Assembly (NCBI RefSeq): GCF_018729255.1
Contig: NZ_CP076061.1
Span: 186,001 to 250,000, forward strand
Reading direction: 5' to 3'
Source of the DNA: Cupriavidus sp. EM10
GTDB taxonomy: Bacteria; Pseudomonadota; Gammaproteobacteria; Burkholderiales; Burkholderiaceae
DNA: 64,000 bases
Below the pieces are notes generated by a model that saw only the letters and a program-made list of their open reading frames with translations, did no database searches and was not told the origin of the DNA. The translations under genes and the position numbers were made by a program. Positions 19,824-29,749 of the stretch are shown piece after piece. Within the stretch, counting starts at the first letter, position 1. Each line of letters starts with the position of its first letter.

Positions 19824-20451
19824 CGCGCCTTCCCTTGCCCTGCGTCCTGCCGCCCATCCTGCAGCGTGCGGATCGTCAGCCGATAGCCGTCGCGCCGCTG
19901 TTCGAACAGGGTGGTCCGGGCGTCGGGATAGCGAATCTCCGCCACCACTTCGTCGCCCGCCCGCAACTGGCGAACACCCGGCGCCACTTCCACGCGCCAG
20001 CCGGCCGGCAGCGCCGCCTGGATGGCGGCCACCGGCCACAGCGACAGCTGCAGATCACTGAGGATACGCTCTGGCAGCAGCTCCGGGGGGCCCAGGGCGC
20101 CTTGCTCACGCGCAGATCCTGGCCGTCCCAGTCCAGGCGCGCCAGCACCTGGCCGCCCGCCACCGCGGCCAGCCGCGTGTGCGTGGCATCGGCTTCCAGC
20201 AGCGCCAGCATGTCGCGCGTCTGTTCGCCCTGCGGCGACGGATATTGCACGGTGATCTGCTGCTGCAAGTTCAATGTGCGGCCCAGCGATGCCGGCGGCA
20301 GGCGCAGCAGCGGCGCCGCGCCATTGGCGCGCGCGCCGGAGGTCGCCCCGGGCATGCCGGAGCCCGGCTGCGGCTGGGCGGCGCAGCCGGCCAGCGCCAG
20401 CAGCGCCGCGCAGGCGGCCACGGCGACGGTGCCGCGATTCACGCCGAGCAA
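19820..20451 (-). CDS. DUF3261 lipoprotein, LolB-like (frameshifted)
   Basis: About 210 residues with a lipoprotein signal (ALLALAGC, lipobox Cys near residue 23). The mature part contains QQQITVQYPSPQGEQTRDML and ARLDWDGQDLRVSKAPWAP. One C is missing from a C6 run near 20085; repair gives PPELLPERILSDLQLSLWPV. DUF3261 proteins occur in aryl polyene loci next to LolA-like and MMPL proteins and probably help move the lipid-linked pigment to the outer membrane. It overlaps the flavoenzyme gene at its 5' end. Confidence 0.75.
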
Positions 20452-21668
20452 AGCTGCTCCAGCACGCTCAGGCGCCGCCGCGACTCGGCCACGTACGGGT
20501 TATTGGTGTCCCACGCATAGCCGGCCAGGATCGACGAGATCATCTGGCGGATCTCGGGCGTGCCATTGGGATGGAAGATCACCTTCTGGAAGCTGCCTTC
20601 GTACCATGCCTCCACGTAGGTGCGGAAGCAGTCCACACCGGCCTTGAGCGGCCGGGCGTACTCGGCGTCCCAGTCCACCGTTTCCCCGCCGATCTGCCGC
20701 GCCACGCAGGCCGCGGCCAGGCTGGCCGACTTGAAGGCAATCGTCACGCCCGACGAGAACACCGGGTCCAGGAATTCGCCCGCATTGCCCAGCAGCGCGT
20801 AACCATTGCCCCACAGGGAGCTGACGTTGGCCGAATAGCCCACGATCTGCCGCGCGGGCGTATCCCAGCTGGCGTCCTTCAGCAGCCCGCCCAGGCCCGG
20901 CTCCTCGCGCACCAGCGTCTGCAATTTGGCCATTTCATCGCCGGGAAAACGGTCGAGGAACGACTTTTCCGCCACCACGCCCTGCGAGCAGCGCCCGTTC
21001 GAGAACGGGATGGTCCAGTACCAGACGTCAACGTGCTCGGGATGCACGCTGATCAGGATCTTGTTGCGGTCGAACGCGCCCACGGGCACGCGGTCTTCCA
21101 CGTGGGTGAAGATGGCAGCGCGCACCGGGAAGTTCGATGGCGACTCCAGCTTCAGCAGGCGCGGCAGGATGCGCCCGAAGCCCGAGGCATCGAGCAGGAA
21201 TTTCGGTTCCACCATGTAGGCGTCGCCGTCCGGGCCGCGCACCGTCACCACCGGCCGCGCGCCGCTCACCTCCACGGCTTCCACCACGTGCCGGAAGCGA
21301 ACCTCGGCGCCCTGCTTTTGCGCCTCGCGGATCAGCACGTTGTCGAAATCGGCACGCTGCACCTGGTACGTGGTGCCCCACCCCGGCGAGAACTTGTCAC
21401 GGAAGTCGAACGCGGTATGACGCCCCTGGTGCGAGAACGCGGCGCCGTTCTTGTACTGGAAGCCTGCCTCCACCACGGCCTGCAGCATGCCGGCTTCCTC
21501 GATGTACGCCATGCTCTGCGGCAACAGGCTTTCGCCGATGGAGAAACGCGGAAACGTTTCCTTCTCGATGACCAGCACCTCGATGCCCCGGCGGCGCAGC
21601 AGGCCCGCCGCCACCGAACCTGCCGGCCCGGCGCCGACGATCAGCACGTCAACCTGTTCCTTCTTCAT
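20439..21668 (-). CDS. FAD-dependent oxidoreductase of the flavin halogenase superfamily
   Basis: A 409-residue flavoprotein. The FAD-binding GAGPAGSVAA is at the N-terminus, followed by GESLLPQSM and the segment GFQYKNGAAF, whose Lys (about residue 73) is where flavin halogenases keep their catalytic lysine. Further on, VDVWYWTIPFSNG contains W-x-W-x-I-P (about 216-221), the halogenase signature. These features make a halogenase, or a closely related oxidoreductase, plausible for tailoring the polyene; xanthomonadins are known brominated relatives. I chose the ATG at 21668 over the TTG at 21677. Substrate and halogenation are not proven. Confidence 0.75.
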   Translation of the reverse strand: MKKEQVDVLIVGAGPAGSVAAGLLRRRGIEVLVIEKETFPRFSIGESLLPQSMAYIEEAGMLQAVVEAGFQYKNGAAFSHQGRHTAFDFRDKFSPGWGTTYQVQRADFDNVLIREAQKQGAEVRFRHVVEAVEVSGARPVVTVRGPDGDAYMVEPKFLLDASGFGRILPRLLKLESPSNFPVRAAIFTHVEDRVPVGAFDRNKILISVHPEHVDVWYWTIPFSNGRCSQGVVAEKSFLDRFPGDEMAKLQTLVREEPGLGGLLKDASWDTPARQIVGYSANVSSLWGNGYALLGNAGEFLDPVFSSGVTIAFKSASLAAACVARQIGGETVDWDAEYARPLKAGVDCFRTYVEAWYEGSFQKVIFHPNGTPEIRQMISSILAGYAWDTNNPYVAESRRRLSVLEQLCSA

Positions 21669-21683
21669 GTGAATCAACCCTGT

Positions 21684-24040
21684 TCAATGTTGTTGTGGGA
21701 TGGGCGGGGCGGCGGGCCGGAACCATGGTGAAAGTACCCAGACCGCGCCCACGCCGGAAAGCATGGTCATTCCAAAAGCGTGCAGCGCCGGCGTGGAGGA
21801 CAACGCCAGCAGGCCGAACGCCAGCAGCGTGCTGGCCGCCCCAAGCACGATGGCCGTCCAAGACACCCCATCGCCCGGATGCTCGAGCAGGAAGATGCCA
21901 TAGTCCACCCCACGCCCAGCAGCAGCGCCAGCGCCAGCACCGAGAACAATTGCAGCGGCACCTGCAGCCAGCCCAGCACGGCCACGCTGAACGCCGCCGC
22001 CAGCAGCGTCGGCACCAGCGCCCGCCATCCGGCGCGGCCGTAGCGCCAGCCCAGCAGCAGCGCCACGCCGGCAGCACCCGCCAGCAGCAGCCAGCTCATG
22101 AGCACGCGGTAGTGGTGCAGCAGCCCGGACAAATCGGCGATGCGGTCCACCCATTCGGCGCCGCGCACCTGGTTCACGGCCTGCGCGATGCCCGGCATCG
22201 CGGACGGCTTTTCCAGGCCGCGCAGCAGCATCACGCTGGCATAGCCATCGCCTTCGCGGTCCAGCCACAAATGGCGCAGCGTGCCCGATACCGGATGGGC
22301 CAGCCACGCCGGCAGCGTCAGTACCGAATCCCCACTGGCGGCCGACGGCGCCGCAATCGTGCCACCCAGCGCCTGGGCCACGCGTTGACGCACCGCAAGC
22401 TCCTGGCGGTTCGCCAGGGCCGCGTCGGCCCGCTGGCGCGCGGCGGACGGCACCCAGTCCGAAATCGACAGAAAGCCCGCCAGGTCGCCACGGCCGACGG
22501 CATCGGCCAGCCGCGCCTTCACGGTCTCCTCTCGCGCCAGCACCTCGTCAGGCGTGGCGCCGCGTACCAGTACGAATTGCGCGGGGCTGGGCGTGCCCAG
22601 CAGCCGGCCCGCAGCGCGTTGGGCATCCACCAGCGCCGGCGGCGAACTTTGCAGCTGGCGCACATCGTCGACGACCCGCACCTGCCAGATTCCCGGCACG
22701 ATGAACAGCGCCAGCACGGCCAGCGCCAGCCAGGTGCGCGCATCGTTGCGCACCCGGGGCCAGCGGGCCAGGCTTTCGGCCAGCCACGTGGACAGCCGCG
22801 TCTGCCGCAGACTGCCGCGATCCAGCAGCGGGAACCAGAGCACCACCGTCAGGAATGCCGCCACCAGCCCCACGGCCGAGAACAGCGCCATCTGTCGCAG
22901 CCCGGGGAACGGCGCGATGCCCAGCGCCAGATAGGCCACCACGCTGGTCAGCAGCGCCAGCGCCATCCCGGGCAGCAGGAATCGCATGACCTTCGGCGGC
23001 AAAGCCCCCGGCATGGCCTGGCGCGTGACGAAATAATGGATGCCGAAATCCTCGGCCACGCCCACCAGGCTGGCGCCAAACACCAGCGTGATCAGGTGCA
23101 CGCGGTCGAACACGATGGCCGTGGCCGAAATCGCCGCCGCCGTGCCGATCAGCAAGGACAGGCCCACCAGCACGATCGGCCGCAGGGACCGGAACGCCAG
23201 CCACACCAGCAGCAGCACCGCCGCCAGCGAGCCCCAGCCAATCACGTTCATCTCGAGGTTGGCCTGCGCCGCAGCCGCTTCGGCGTGCAGCGGAATGCCG
23301 GCCGCGATCACGCGAACGTCGTTGTCGCCCTGCCGTGCGGCGGCCTCGGCGGCCTTGAGCAGATCGCCGTAGTCGGTATTGCCGCTGACGGAAAACGCCG
23401 GTTTGGTGATCTGGTACGACAGCAGCGCCCATTCCCGGCCATCGCCCGACAGCGCGGCCAGGCCGTCGCGCTCATGCACGCGCGTGACGGCCGCGCGCGA
23501 CAGCCACCAGTCCTGCCACAGCCCCAGCGGATCGGCCGCCCAGTCGGTCAGGCGCGGGCCCGTGGAAAGCTGGTAGAGCCGCGTCAATGCCTGCCGGGCC
23601 AGCACGTCGGGGTCGGCGGCCTGCAACTGACTGCGCTGCGCGTCGGTCAGCAGCCGGTCGCGCCAGGGCCGATAGAACGCCAGCGCCGCGTCGAAATCGA
23701 ACGCCGCGATCTTGTCCACCGGCTTGAGCAGGTCCGCCTGCCGACCGGTGGCCGCGCTGAAGCGCTGCGCGGCAGCGCGTGTGCGCGCCCAGTCCGGGCT
23801 GCCGACCAGCACCACCACCTCCCGCGCCACGCCATCGGCCAGCCGGCGCAGCACGCGATCGGCCGTGGCCGTGCGTTCGCTGGTGGGCAACAGCGCCATG
23901 ACGTCGGTATCGAGCCGCGACGCCCGCCAGAACTGCAACTGGTGCGCGGCCAGCGCCAGCACCAGCAACAGCAAGCCGACGGCCAGCCAGCGCTCCACGC
24001 GCGTCAGCCCGCCGCCACGCATCGCCACGCCGCCTGCCAT
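21684..24040 (-). CDS. MMPL/RND-family transporter (frameshifted near C-terminus)
   Basis: About 785 residues arranged as two RND-like halves. Each half has one helix, a large periplasmic domain and a block of about five helices (WGSLAAVLLLVWLAFRSLRP in the first, VLMSWLLLAGAAGVALLLGW in the second). The first half keeps VGVAEDFGIHYF; the second should read VGVDYGIFLLEHPGD, where one G is missing near 21910. Members of this family in aryl polyene loci are thought to move the glycolipid product out of the inner membrane. Starts 1 bp from the LolA-like stop. Confidence 0.85.
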
Positions 24041-24041
24041 G

Positions 24042-24686
24042 TCACTCAAAACGTTGCTCCTCGGCAGGGGTCAGCCTGCTGGCCGCCGAAGGATCGATCA
24101 TGCGGACCACGGTGCTGTCGCCGCTGCCCTCCTCCAGCCGCACATCGCGCACGAAGCGGTCGCCGGCCAGTTCGATGCGCGTGAACACGCGCCGCATGCC
24201 GGCGTCGCGCGGGGTCAGCGTCAGTGCCCAGCCCGCCTTGCCCACCAGCTTTCCGGCCACGTCGAAGCGCGTCTGCAGGCTGCGCAGGTCGCCGCGCAGC
24301 ACGGCAATCATCGACTCGCCCACCACGCGCATGGCCGGCTGGCTGTCGGCCTGCATCTGCTGCTGGACCTTGCCGTCCGCGCCGCGCATCACCAGCCGGT
24401 CTGGGGAGACCAGCAGGCTGGACGGAAACGGCTCGCGCGTACTCCAGACCACGCCCCGGCCGCGCGCCAGCACGAAATCGCCGCGCGACACCAGCGGATT
24501 GCTGAAACCAGCCAGCTTGCGGGTCTGCTCGAACTGACCGTGGATCACCGGCGCATCGGCCAGCCGCCCGGCCACATCGCCAAGCAGGTCCCCGGCATGG
24601 GCCGGCACCGCGCCGGCCAGCAGCCAGGCGGCCACGCTGCCCGCCGCCAGGTGCAGGAAACGATTCAGGAAATGCCGACGCATCAT
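24042..24686 (-). CDS. LolA-like periplasmic carrier protein
   Basis: A 214-residue protein with a signal peptide (FLHLAAGSVAAWLLAGAVPA, likely cut after AHA). The mature part has the LolA-type opening of about DAPVIHGQFEQTRKLAGF and later SPDRLVMRGADGKVQQQM. LolA-fold proteins carry lipids across the periplasm. With the DUF3261 lipoprotein and the MMPL protein it probably forms an export route for the pigment. Two adjacent ATG codons start it; it overlaps the thioesterase stop. Confidence 0.8.
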   Translation of the reverse strand: MMRRHFLNRFLHLAAGSVAAWLLAGAVPAHAGDLLGDVAGRLADAPVIHGQFEQTRKLAGFSNPLVSRGDFVLARGRGVVWSTREPFPSSLLVSPDRLVMRGADGKVQQQMQADSQPAMRVVGESMIAVLRGDLRSLQTRFDVAGKLVGKAGWALTLTPRDAGMRRVFTRIELAGDRFVRDVRLEEGSGDSTVVRMIDPSAASRLTPAEEQRFE

Positions 24687-25099
24687 GGCTGCACCCCCAG
24701 CTTCTCGAACAGCACGGGCGGACACACGTAGAGCATCTCCTGCGACTGCATGTCCACGGCCACCTGGATCGAGTAACCCTTGGTCAGCCGCTGGCCCGAT
24801 GCCACGTCACGGACCTCGTACTCGATCTTGAGCCGGTTTTCCCATTCGACGATCGTCGCGTGCACTTCCACGGCCTGGCCGTAGACCAGCGGGCGCACGT
24901 ACTTGACGCGCAGGTCCACCACAGGCCATGCATAGCCCGAGTCGCGCATCTGCGGATAGTCGTAGTCGATCTCGCGCAGCAGCGCGCAGCGCGCCAGCTC
25001 GAAATAGCGGATGTAGTTGCCGTGCCAGACCACGTTCATCGGATCGAGGTCGTGGAAGGCCGGCGTCAGCGTGATGGCGTGATGGATAACCTTGGACAT
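24683..25099 (-). CDS. Acyl-CoA/ACP thioesterase, 4-hydroxybenzoyl-CoA type
   Basis: A 138-residue hotdog thioesterase. The catalytic-type segment FHDLDPMNVVWHGNYIRYFE contains the acidic residue and His expected for this branch. It may release or proofread acyl chains during polyene assembly. A 30-bp gap separates it from the acyltransferase stop at 25130. Confidence 0.85.
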   Translation of the reverse strand: MSKVIHHAITLTPAFHDLDPMNVVWHGNYIRYFELARCALLREIDYDYPQMRDSGYAWPVVDLRVKYVRPLVYGQAVEVHATIVEWENRLKIEYEVRDVASGQRLTKGYSIQVAVDMQSQEMLYVCPPVLFEKLGVQP

Positions 25100-25129
25100 G
25101 GCAATGCCGGTTGGCCGGAACGCGCGGGC

Positions 25130-26124
25130 CTAGGCCTGCGGCGCACCCTGACGCCCCGTCTGCACGGGATCGTCGGCCCAGAAATCGTAGAAATTGAACC
25201 AGTCGTACGGCGACTGCGCCACCAGCGCCTGCAGCCACGCCGCATACGACGTGGCCAGCGCGGTCAGCGCCGCCTCGCGGTTCGCCCGGGCAGCACCACC
25301 GCGTGCGACAGTTCGGTGAAGCGCAGCAGATGGCCATCGGCCTGCCGCACGCAGCCCATCGCGTACAGCGGGCAGCGCATCAGCGCCGCCAGCACATAGG
25401 GGCCGACAGGGAACCGCGCCGGCGCCCCATGAACGGCACGCGCACGGCGCGGCCACCATGCGCGGGCGCGCGGTCGCCGGCAATGGCCACGAACTCGCCG
25501 GCCTGGACCTTGGCGGTCAGCTCCAGCGCCGTGGCCGGCGAGATATCGTCCACCTGGTACAGCTGCACGCCCGACTTGGGGTCGATGCGCGACAGGATGC
25601 GGTTGAAGCGCTCGGCGTGGTGCGTGTGCACCAGCACCGTCAGGCGCATGCCATGGCGCTGGTTGGCCAACACGCGACACAGCTCCAGGCAGCCCATGTG
25701 GGCCGTCATGATGATGCCGCCCTGCCCGCGCGCGATCTGCTCCAGCAGTACCTCGTTGCCTTCGCGCACGACATTGCCGAAGCGATAGCGCCCGCCGATG
25801 GCCAGCAGCTTGTCCAGCAGGGTATCTGCGAACGAGAACAGGTGCCGCAGCGTATGACGCCAGCCGGGCGTCGTGCCGATGGTGCCGGCCGTCTGCTGCA
25901 CGCGCGCCAGGAAATCCAGCGACGAACGCCGGGCCAGCGGATGCGTCGCCCAGTAGTACGTCACCACGGGATAGACCACGATCCGGAACAGCGTTCGGCC
26001 GAAGATGCGGTACAGGAAGTACAGGCACCAGACCCCCACACGCACGTGACTTCGCCGATGGTGCTCCAGTGGCGCGAGCGGCCGGCCCGCGGCGCGGCCC
26101 CGGAGTTGGGGTGGCTGCCGTCAT
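25130..26124 (-). CDS. Lipid A-type (HtrB/LpxL-like) acyltransferase (four frameshifts)
   Basis: A membrane-associated acyltransferase of about 332 residues. Recognisable parts lie in different frames: RHWSTIGEV, GVWCLYFLYRIFGRTLFR, TAHMGCLELCRVL (H-x4-E motif), APARFPVGPYVLAALMRCP and YDWFNFYDFWADD. The frame changes near 26109, 26035, 25421 and 25288 are each repaired by one base, and the repaired length is a whole number of codons. The ATG at 26124 overlaps the glycosyltransferase stop (ATGA). In aryl polyene loci such enzymes probably attach the polyene or fatty acyl to a lipid anchor. Confidence 0.75.
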
Positions 26125-26870
26125 GCGGCCACCTTGCGCCACAGCAGGCGCGGCATGCGCCACACCATGCCGAAGAACAGGCGCGTATGCATGCGCGAGA
26201 TCAGCACGTTATCGCGCCACGCCTGGAAGTGCGAAACGCCGTCGGACGGATAGGTCACGCGCGTAGGCACGTTCACGATCCGCACGCCGCGCCATACCAA
26301 ATGCACCAGCACCTCGGTGTCGAACTCCATCCGCCGGCCCAGCCGCACGTCGCGCATCAGCCGGGTGACCGCCGCCAGCGGATAGACGCGCAGCCCGCAC
26401 ATCGAATCGCGGATATCGAACGACAGGGTGTTGATCCAGACCCAGACGTGCGTGAGGTAGCGCGCATAGAGCCGGTGCCGGGGCACCGACTCGTCATAGA
26501 CCGGATGCCCGCACACCATAGCCTCCGGGTCGGCCTTGGCCAGCGCGATGAACTGCGGAATGCAGTCGGCATCGTGCTGCCCGTCGGCGTCGATCTGCAG
26601 TGCATGGGTGTAGCCCAGCTCGGCCGCCGCCGAAAAGCCGGCCATGATCGCGCCGCCCTTGCCCTGGTTCCGCGGCAGGCGCACCAGGCGGACGCGCGCC
26701 GGATGGGCGGCGGCCAGGTCGCGCAAGACCTGCTCGCAGGGTGGGCTGCTGCCATCGTCCACCAGCAGGCACGGCAATGGATGCTTCAGGATGGCGTCCA
26801 CCATGGCGCCAATCGCACCTTCATGGTCGTAGACGGGCACCAGCACGATGGGTCGGAATTCGGCGGTCAT
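26121..26870 (-). CDS. Glycosyltransferase family 2
   Basis: A 249-residue GT2 enzyme of the polyprenol/dolichyl-phosphate mannosyltransferase style. The nucleotide-sugar site VPVYDHEGAIGAMV and LLVDDGSSPPCEQ and the metal site LQIDADGQHD are intact. It likely adds a sugar to the lipid anchor of the pigment. Both ends overlap neighbouring genes by a few bases, showing tight coupling. Confidence 0.88.
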   Translation of the reverse strand: MTAEFRPIVLVPVYDHEGAIGAMVDAILKHPLPCLLVDDGSSPPCEQVLRDLAAAHPARVRLVRLPRNQGKGGAIMAGFSAAAELGYTHALQIDADGQHDADCIPQFIALAKADPEAMVCGHPVYDESVPRHRLYARYLTHVWVWINTLSFDIRDSMCGLRVYPLAAVTRLMRDVRLGRRMEFDTEVLVHLVWRGVRIVNVPTRVTYPSDGVSHFQAWRDNVLISRMHTRLFFGMVWRMPRLLWRKVAA

Positions 26871-28615
26871 CAGGCTTCGGGGTGGAAGACGATCTTGCCG
26901 CTGGCGTGCTGGCCGGCAACGGAACTGAGCCGGAAGCCAAGCGCCTGCGCATCGGCCTGCCAGGTCAGCGCCAGCTGCACCACGCTGCCGGGCCGGATCA
27001 CGGACTGGAACTTGAGCGTATCCAGCCGCGCAAAGCGCTGGCGGGGCGGCACGGCCAGCTTCTGCGGCGCCAGGGCCATCACCCAGTCCACCTGGGCCAC
27101 GCCAGGCACGATGGGCGCACCCGGAAAATGGCCATCGAACACCGCCAGGTCTTCGGCCACGTCGAGTTCGGCCATCGCGGAGGCATCGTCCGCCGCCAGC
27201 CAGCGCACCGCCGGCAGCGTGCGGCGGAACAGGTCGCGCAGCATGCCTTCCGTGGTCTTGCCCTGCGCATTGCATGGCAGGGCCGGCACGAAGGCCCAGC
27301 GGCGCGGCAGCGCCACGGGATCGATGGCATCGGCCAGATGCCGGCGCAAGGCCGTACCGATGTCGCTCCGGCCCGCCGCGGCCAGCCGCGCAGCGCCTTC
27401 GTCATTCAGCACCACGGCAGCGGCCACGCGCATGCCCACGTCCAGCTCGACGGTTACCACGCGCGCCTCGCGCACCCACCGCGACGTGGCCAGGCTTTGC
27501 TCGATCTGGGTCAGGGAAATGCGCTTTTCCTCGATCTTGACGATGCGATCGGCCCGGCCAGCCAGGACAAAGCTGCCTTCGCCAGCTGGAAGCGCGCGGT
27601 CGGCGCAGACGTGCCAGCCGTCGTCGGCCAGGTGGGGCGAGCGCACCGCCAGGTACCCGTCCTGCAACTGCCAGGCGATGCCGGGCAGCGCGATCCAGCG
27701 GTCGGCATGCAAGGCGCGCTGGCGCCAGGCAATGCCACCGGTCTCGGAACTGCCGAAGACTTCCACCGGCGACTGGCCCATGTGGCGCAGCGCGTCGACG
27801 GCGGCTTCCGGCGGCAAGGGGCCGCCTGACGAGAACACGGCCCGCAGCGTGGCGCGCACGGCCGGCCAGTCCAGGCCCGCAGGCATGCGCTTGAGGTGCG
27901 CCGGGCTGCTGACCAGGATGGCCGCGCTGGCGTCGGCCTGGCAGGCCGCGACCAGCTCCTCGTGGAATCCCAGTCGCCCCGTCGGCATCGGGCGCGCGGC
28001 GGCCAGCGGCCACAGCACCGTGAACAGCAACCCGTAGATGTGCTGGTGCGACACCGTGCACAGTACACGCGCATCGGCACCAAACCGGTCACCGAACGCC
28101 TGCTGCAGCGTATGGACCTCGGCATCGAGCTGCGCCAGCCGCTTATGGATGGCACTGGGCACGCCGGTGGAACCGGATGTGAACAGGGTCACCCACGTGT
28201 CATGCGTGGCCAGCACCGGCCAGTCGGCGCCATCGTCCAGGATGCCGTCGCCGCCCGCGTCGACCGCGATCGCCCCCGGTAGCTCGCCGGCCCAGCCATC
28301 GGTCTGCCCGCGCAGCGCCGCCAGCGTCTCGGGCCGGGTGTCGCCCGGCAGCACCACGTGCTTGCCGGCATGCCAGGCCCCGAACAGCGCCGCCGCGAAT
28401 TCGGCCGTATCACCCTCGAAATAGAGGGCCCAGCGCTGGCCCGGCGCCCCGGCCAGGGTGCGACGCCACAATGCGGCGCGCGCCACGAAATGCCGCGCAT
28501 CCACGCACGGGCCATCGCCGCATGCCACCACCGGCGGGTTGCCTTGCGACGCTTTCGCCGCCAGCGCCGCCATGACCCCGCCCAGGCCGGTCCATGCCGG
28601 CATCGCTTCACCCAT
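26870..28615 (-). CDS. Acyl-ACP ligase fused to a hotdog dehydratase
   Basis: A 581-residue two-domain protein. Residues about 1-440 form an AMP-dependent synthetase with the P-loop TLFTSGSTGVPSAIHK, EVFGSSETGGI and AGRADRIVKIEEKRIS. It should activate the aromatic starter acid and load it on ACP. Residues about 470-581 form a FabA/FabZ-like hotdog domain (FDGHFPGAPIVPGVAQVDWV), a second dehydratase. In some aryl polyene operons these are separate genes. The frame is open to 28672, but the ATG at 28615 fits the 8-bp overlap with the gene before it. Confidence 0.88.
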   Translation of the reverse strand: MGEAMPAWTGLGGVMAALAAKASQGNPPVVACGDGPCVDARHFVARAALWRRTLAGAPGQRWALYFEGDTAEFAAALFGAWHAGKHVVLPGDTRPETLAALRGQTDGWAGELPGAIAVDAGGDGILDDGADWPVLATHDTWVTLFTSGSTGVPSAIHKRLAQLDAEVHTLQQAFGDRFGADARVLCTVSHQHIYGLLFTVLWPLAAARPMPTGRLGFHEELVAACQADASAAILVSSPAHLKRMPAGLDWPAVRATLRAVFSSGGPLPPEAAVDALRHMGQSPVEVFGSSETGGIAWRQRALHADRWIALPGIAWQLQDGYLAVRSPHLADDGWHVCADRALPAGEGSFVLAGRADRIVKIEEKRISLTQIEQSLATSRWVREARVVTVELDVGMRVAAAVVLNDEGAARLAAAGRSDIGTALRRHLADAIDPVALPRRWAFVPALPCNAQGKTTEGMLRDLFRRTLPAVRWLAADDASAMAELDVAEDLAVFDGHFPGAPIVPGVAQVDWVMALAPQKLAVPPRQRFARLDTLKFQSVIRPGSVVQLALTWQADAQALGFRLSSVAGQHASGKIVFHPEA

Positions 28616-29150
28616 GACCATTCTCCGCGCCGCGCGCCATGACGCGCTGGCGCACCAGCCATTCCCCGGCAAACATCGCCCCGATCAGGCCGTAGGCAAT
28701 GGCGCCGTTGTAGAGCGCCCAGATGCGGTCGCTGGCCGCGAAGGCCGTGATCGCCGCAATCGTGCCGTTACAGACAAAAAACAGGCACCACACCTGCGTG
28801 ACGCGACGCGTGTAGGCCACGCCGCTCGGTGGCAGGTCAGGTTCACGCAGCCGCGCCAGGCGCTCCACCAGCGACGGCGGATGCCGCAGCGTCCAGCCGA
28901 ACACGCCCAGCATCGCCACATTGACCAGCACCGGATAGAGCTTCAGCGGCAGCGCATGCCCGGAGACCATGACGATCACCGCCAGCCCTGCGGCCAGCAG
29001 CGCCATGGCGCGCCACCCGGCCCGCCGGCTGGTACCGGCACGCAGCAAGGCGAGTGCCACCAGCGCCAGCGCCATCATGCGCGGCGAAAAATGCTGCAGC
29101 CCCAGGTAGATCACGACCGGGTAGGACAGCGTGAGCAGCCCCAGCCCCAC
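28608..29150 (-). CDS. COG4648-family membrane protein
   Basis: A 180-residue protein with about five hydrophobic segments (for example LLTLSYPVVIYLGLQHF, AMALLAAGLAVIVMV, VWCLFFVCNGTIAAITAF). It is a regular member of aryl polyene operons but its activity is unknown. No ATG fits; a GTG at 29150, 21 bp after the ACP stop, is the most reasonable start. The family usually begins close to this point. Confidence 0.75.
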   Translation of the reverse strand: MGLGLLTLSYPVVIYLGLQHFSPRMMALALVALALLRAGTSRRAGWRAMALLAAGLAVIVMVSGHALPLKLYPVLVNVAMLGVFGWTLRHPPSLVERLARLREPDLPPSGVAYTRRVTQVWCLFFVCNGTIAAITAFAASDRIWALYNGAIAYGLIGAMFAGEWLVRQRVMARGAENGHG

Positions 29151-29171
29151 TTGCGCCAGGCCATGGACGGA

Positions 29172-29429
29172 TCAGGCGGTAGCCGGCGAATCGATCAGCA
29201 GTGCCAGCGCCTGGACCACGTCCTGCACCGTGCGCACGGACTTGAACTGCTCGGGCTTGAGCGGCTTGTTCAGCATCGGCTTGAGCTTGACCAGCAGGTC
29301 CACGGCGTCGATGCTGTCGATGTCGAGGTCGTCGTAGAGACGCGCCTCGGGCGTGATGCGCGCCGGATCGATCTCGAAGGTCTCCTCAAGTACCGCGGCC
29401 ACGCGCGCGAAGATTTCGTCGTAGGTCAT
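29172..29429 (-). CDS. Acyl carrier protein 1
   Basis: An 85-residue acidic ACP. The phosphopantetheine Ser lies in DLDIDSIDAVDLLVKLK. It carries growing or starter acyl groups for the ketosynthases of this operon. The start at 29429 (MTYDEIFARV) is preferred to an upstream start at 29450. Confidence 0.9.
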   Translation of the reverse strand: MTYDEIFARVAAVLEETFEIDPARITPEARLYDDLDIDSIDAVDLLVKLKPMLNKPLKPEQFKSVRTVQDVVQALALLIDSPATA

Positions 29430-29479
29430 GTCGGGTTCCGTCTGTTGCAATCTCTTGCCATGTTTGGATCAGTGCGGCG

Positions 29480-29749
29480 TCAGGCCTTGGCCTGATTGCC
29501 CTGCGACGCCACGAACGCGGCCAGGGCCGAGACACTGGCAAAGCGCGAGCGGATCTCTTCCTTGTCGCCGTTCATGGTGATGCCATAGCGCTTCTGCAGC
29601 GCCAGGCCCAGTTCCAGCGCGTCGATCGAATCGAGGCCCAGGCCCTCGATGAACAGCGGCGCCGTGGTGTCGATATCATCCGCGGCCATGTCCTCGAGGG
29701 ACAGCGACGAGATGATCAGTTCCTTGATTTCTTGCTCAAGCGCCGTCAC
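29480..29749 (-). CDS. Acyl carrier protein 2
   Basis: An 89-residue ACP with the attachment site GLGLDSIDALELGLALQKRY. A GTG at 29749 preceded by GGGAGA is the likely start. In the written sequence the preceding acyltransferase frame runs straight into it, giving an apparent 343-residue acyltransferase-ACP fusion. A T6 run at about 29767 suggests a one-base error that hides the acyltransferase stop. Aryl polyene systems normally use two free-standing ACPs. Confidence 0.8.
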   Translation of the reverse strand: MTALEQEIKELIISSLSLEDMAADDIDTTAPLFIEGLGLDSIDALELGLALQKRYGITMNGDKEEIRSRFASVSALAAFVASQGNQAKA

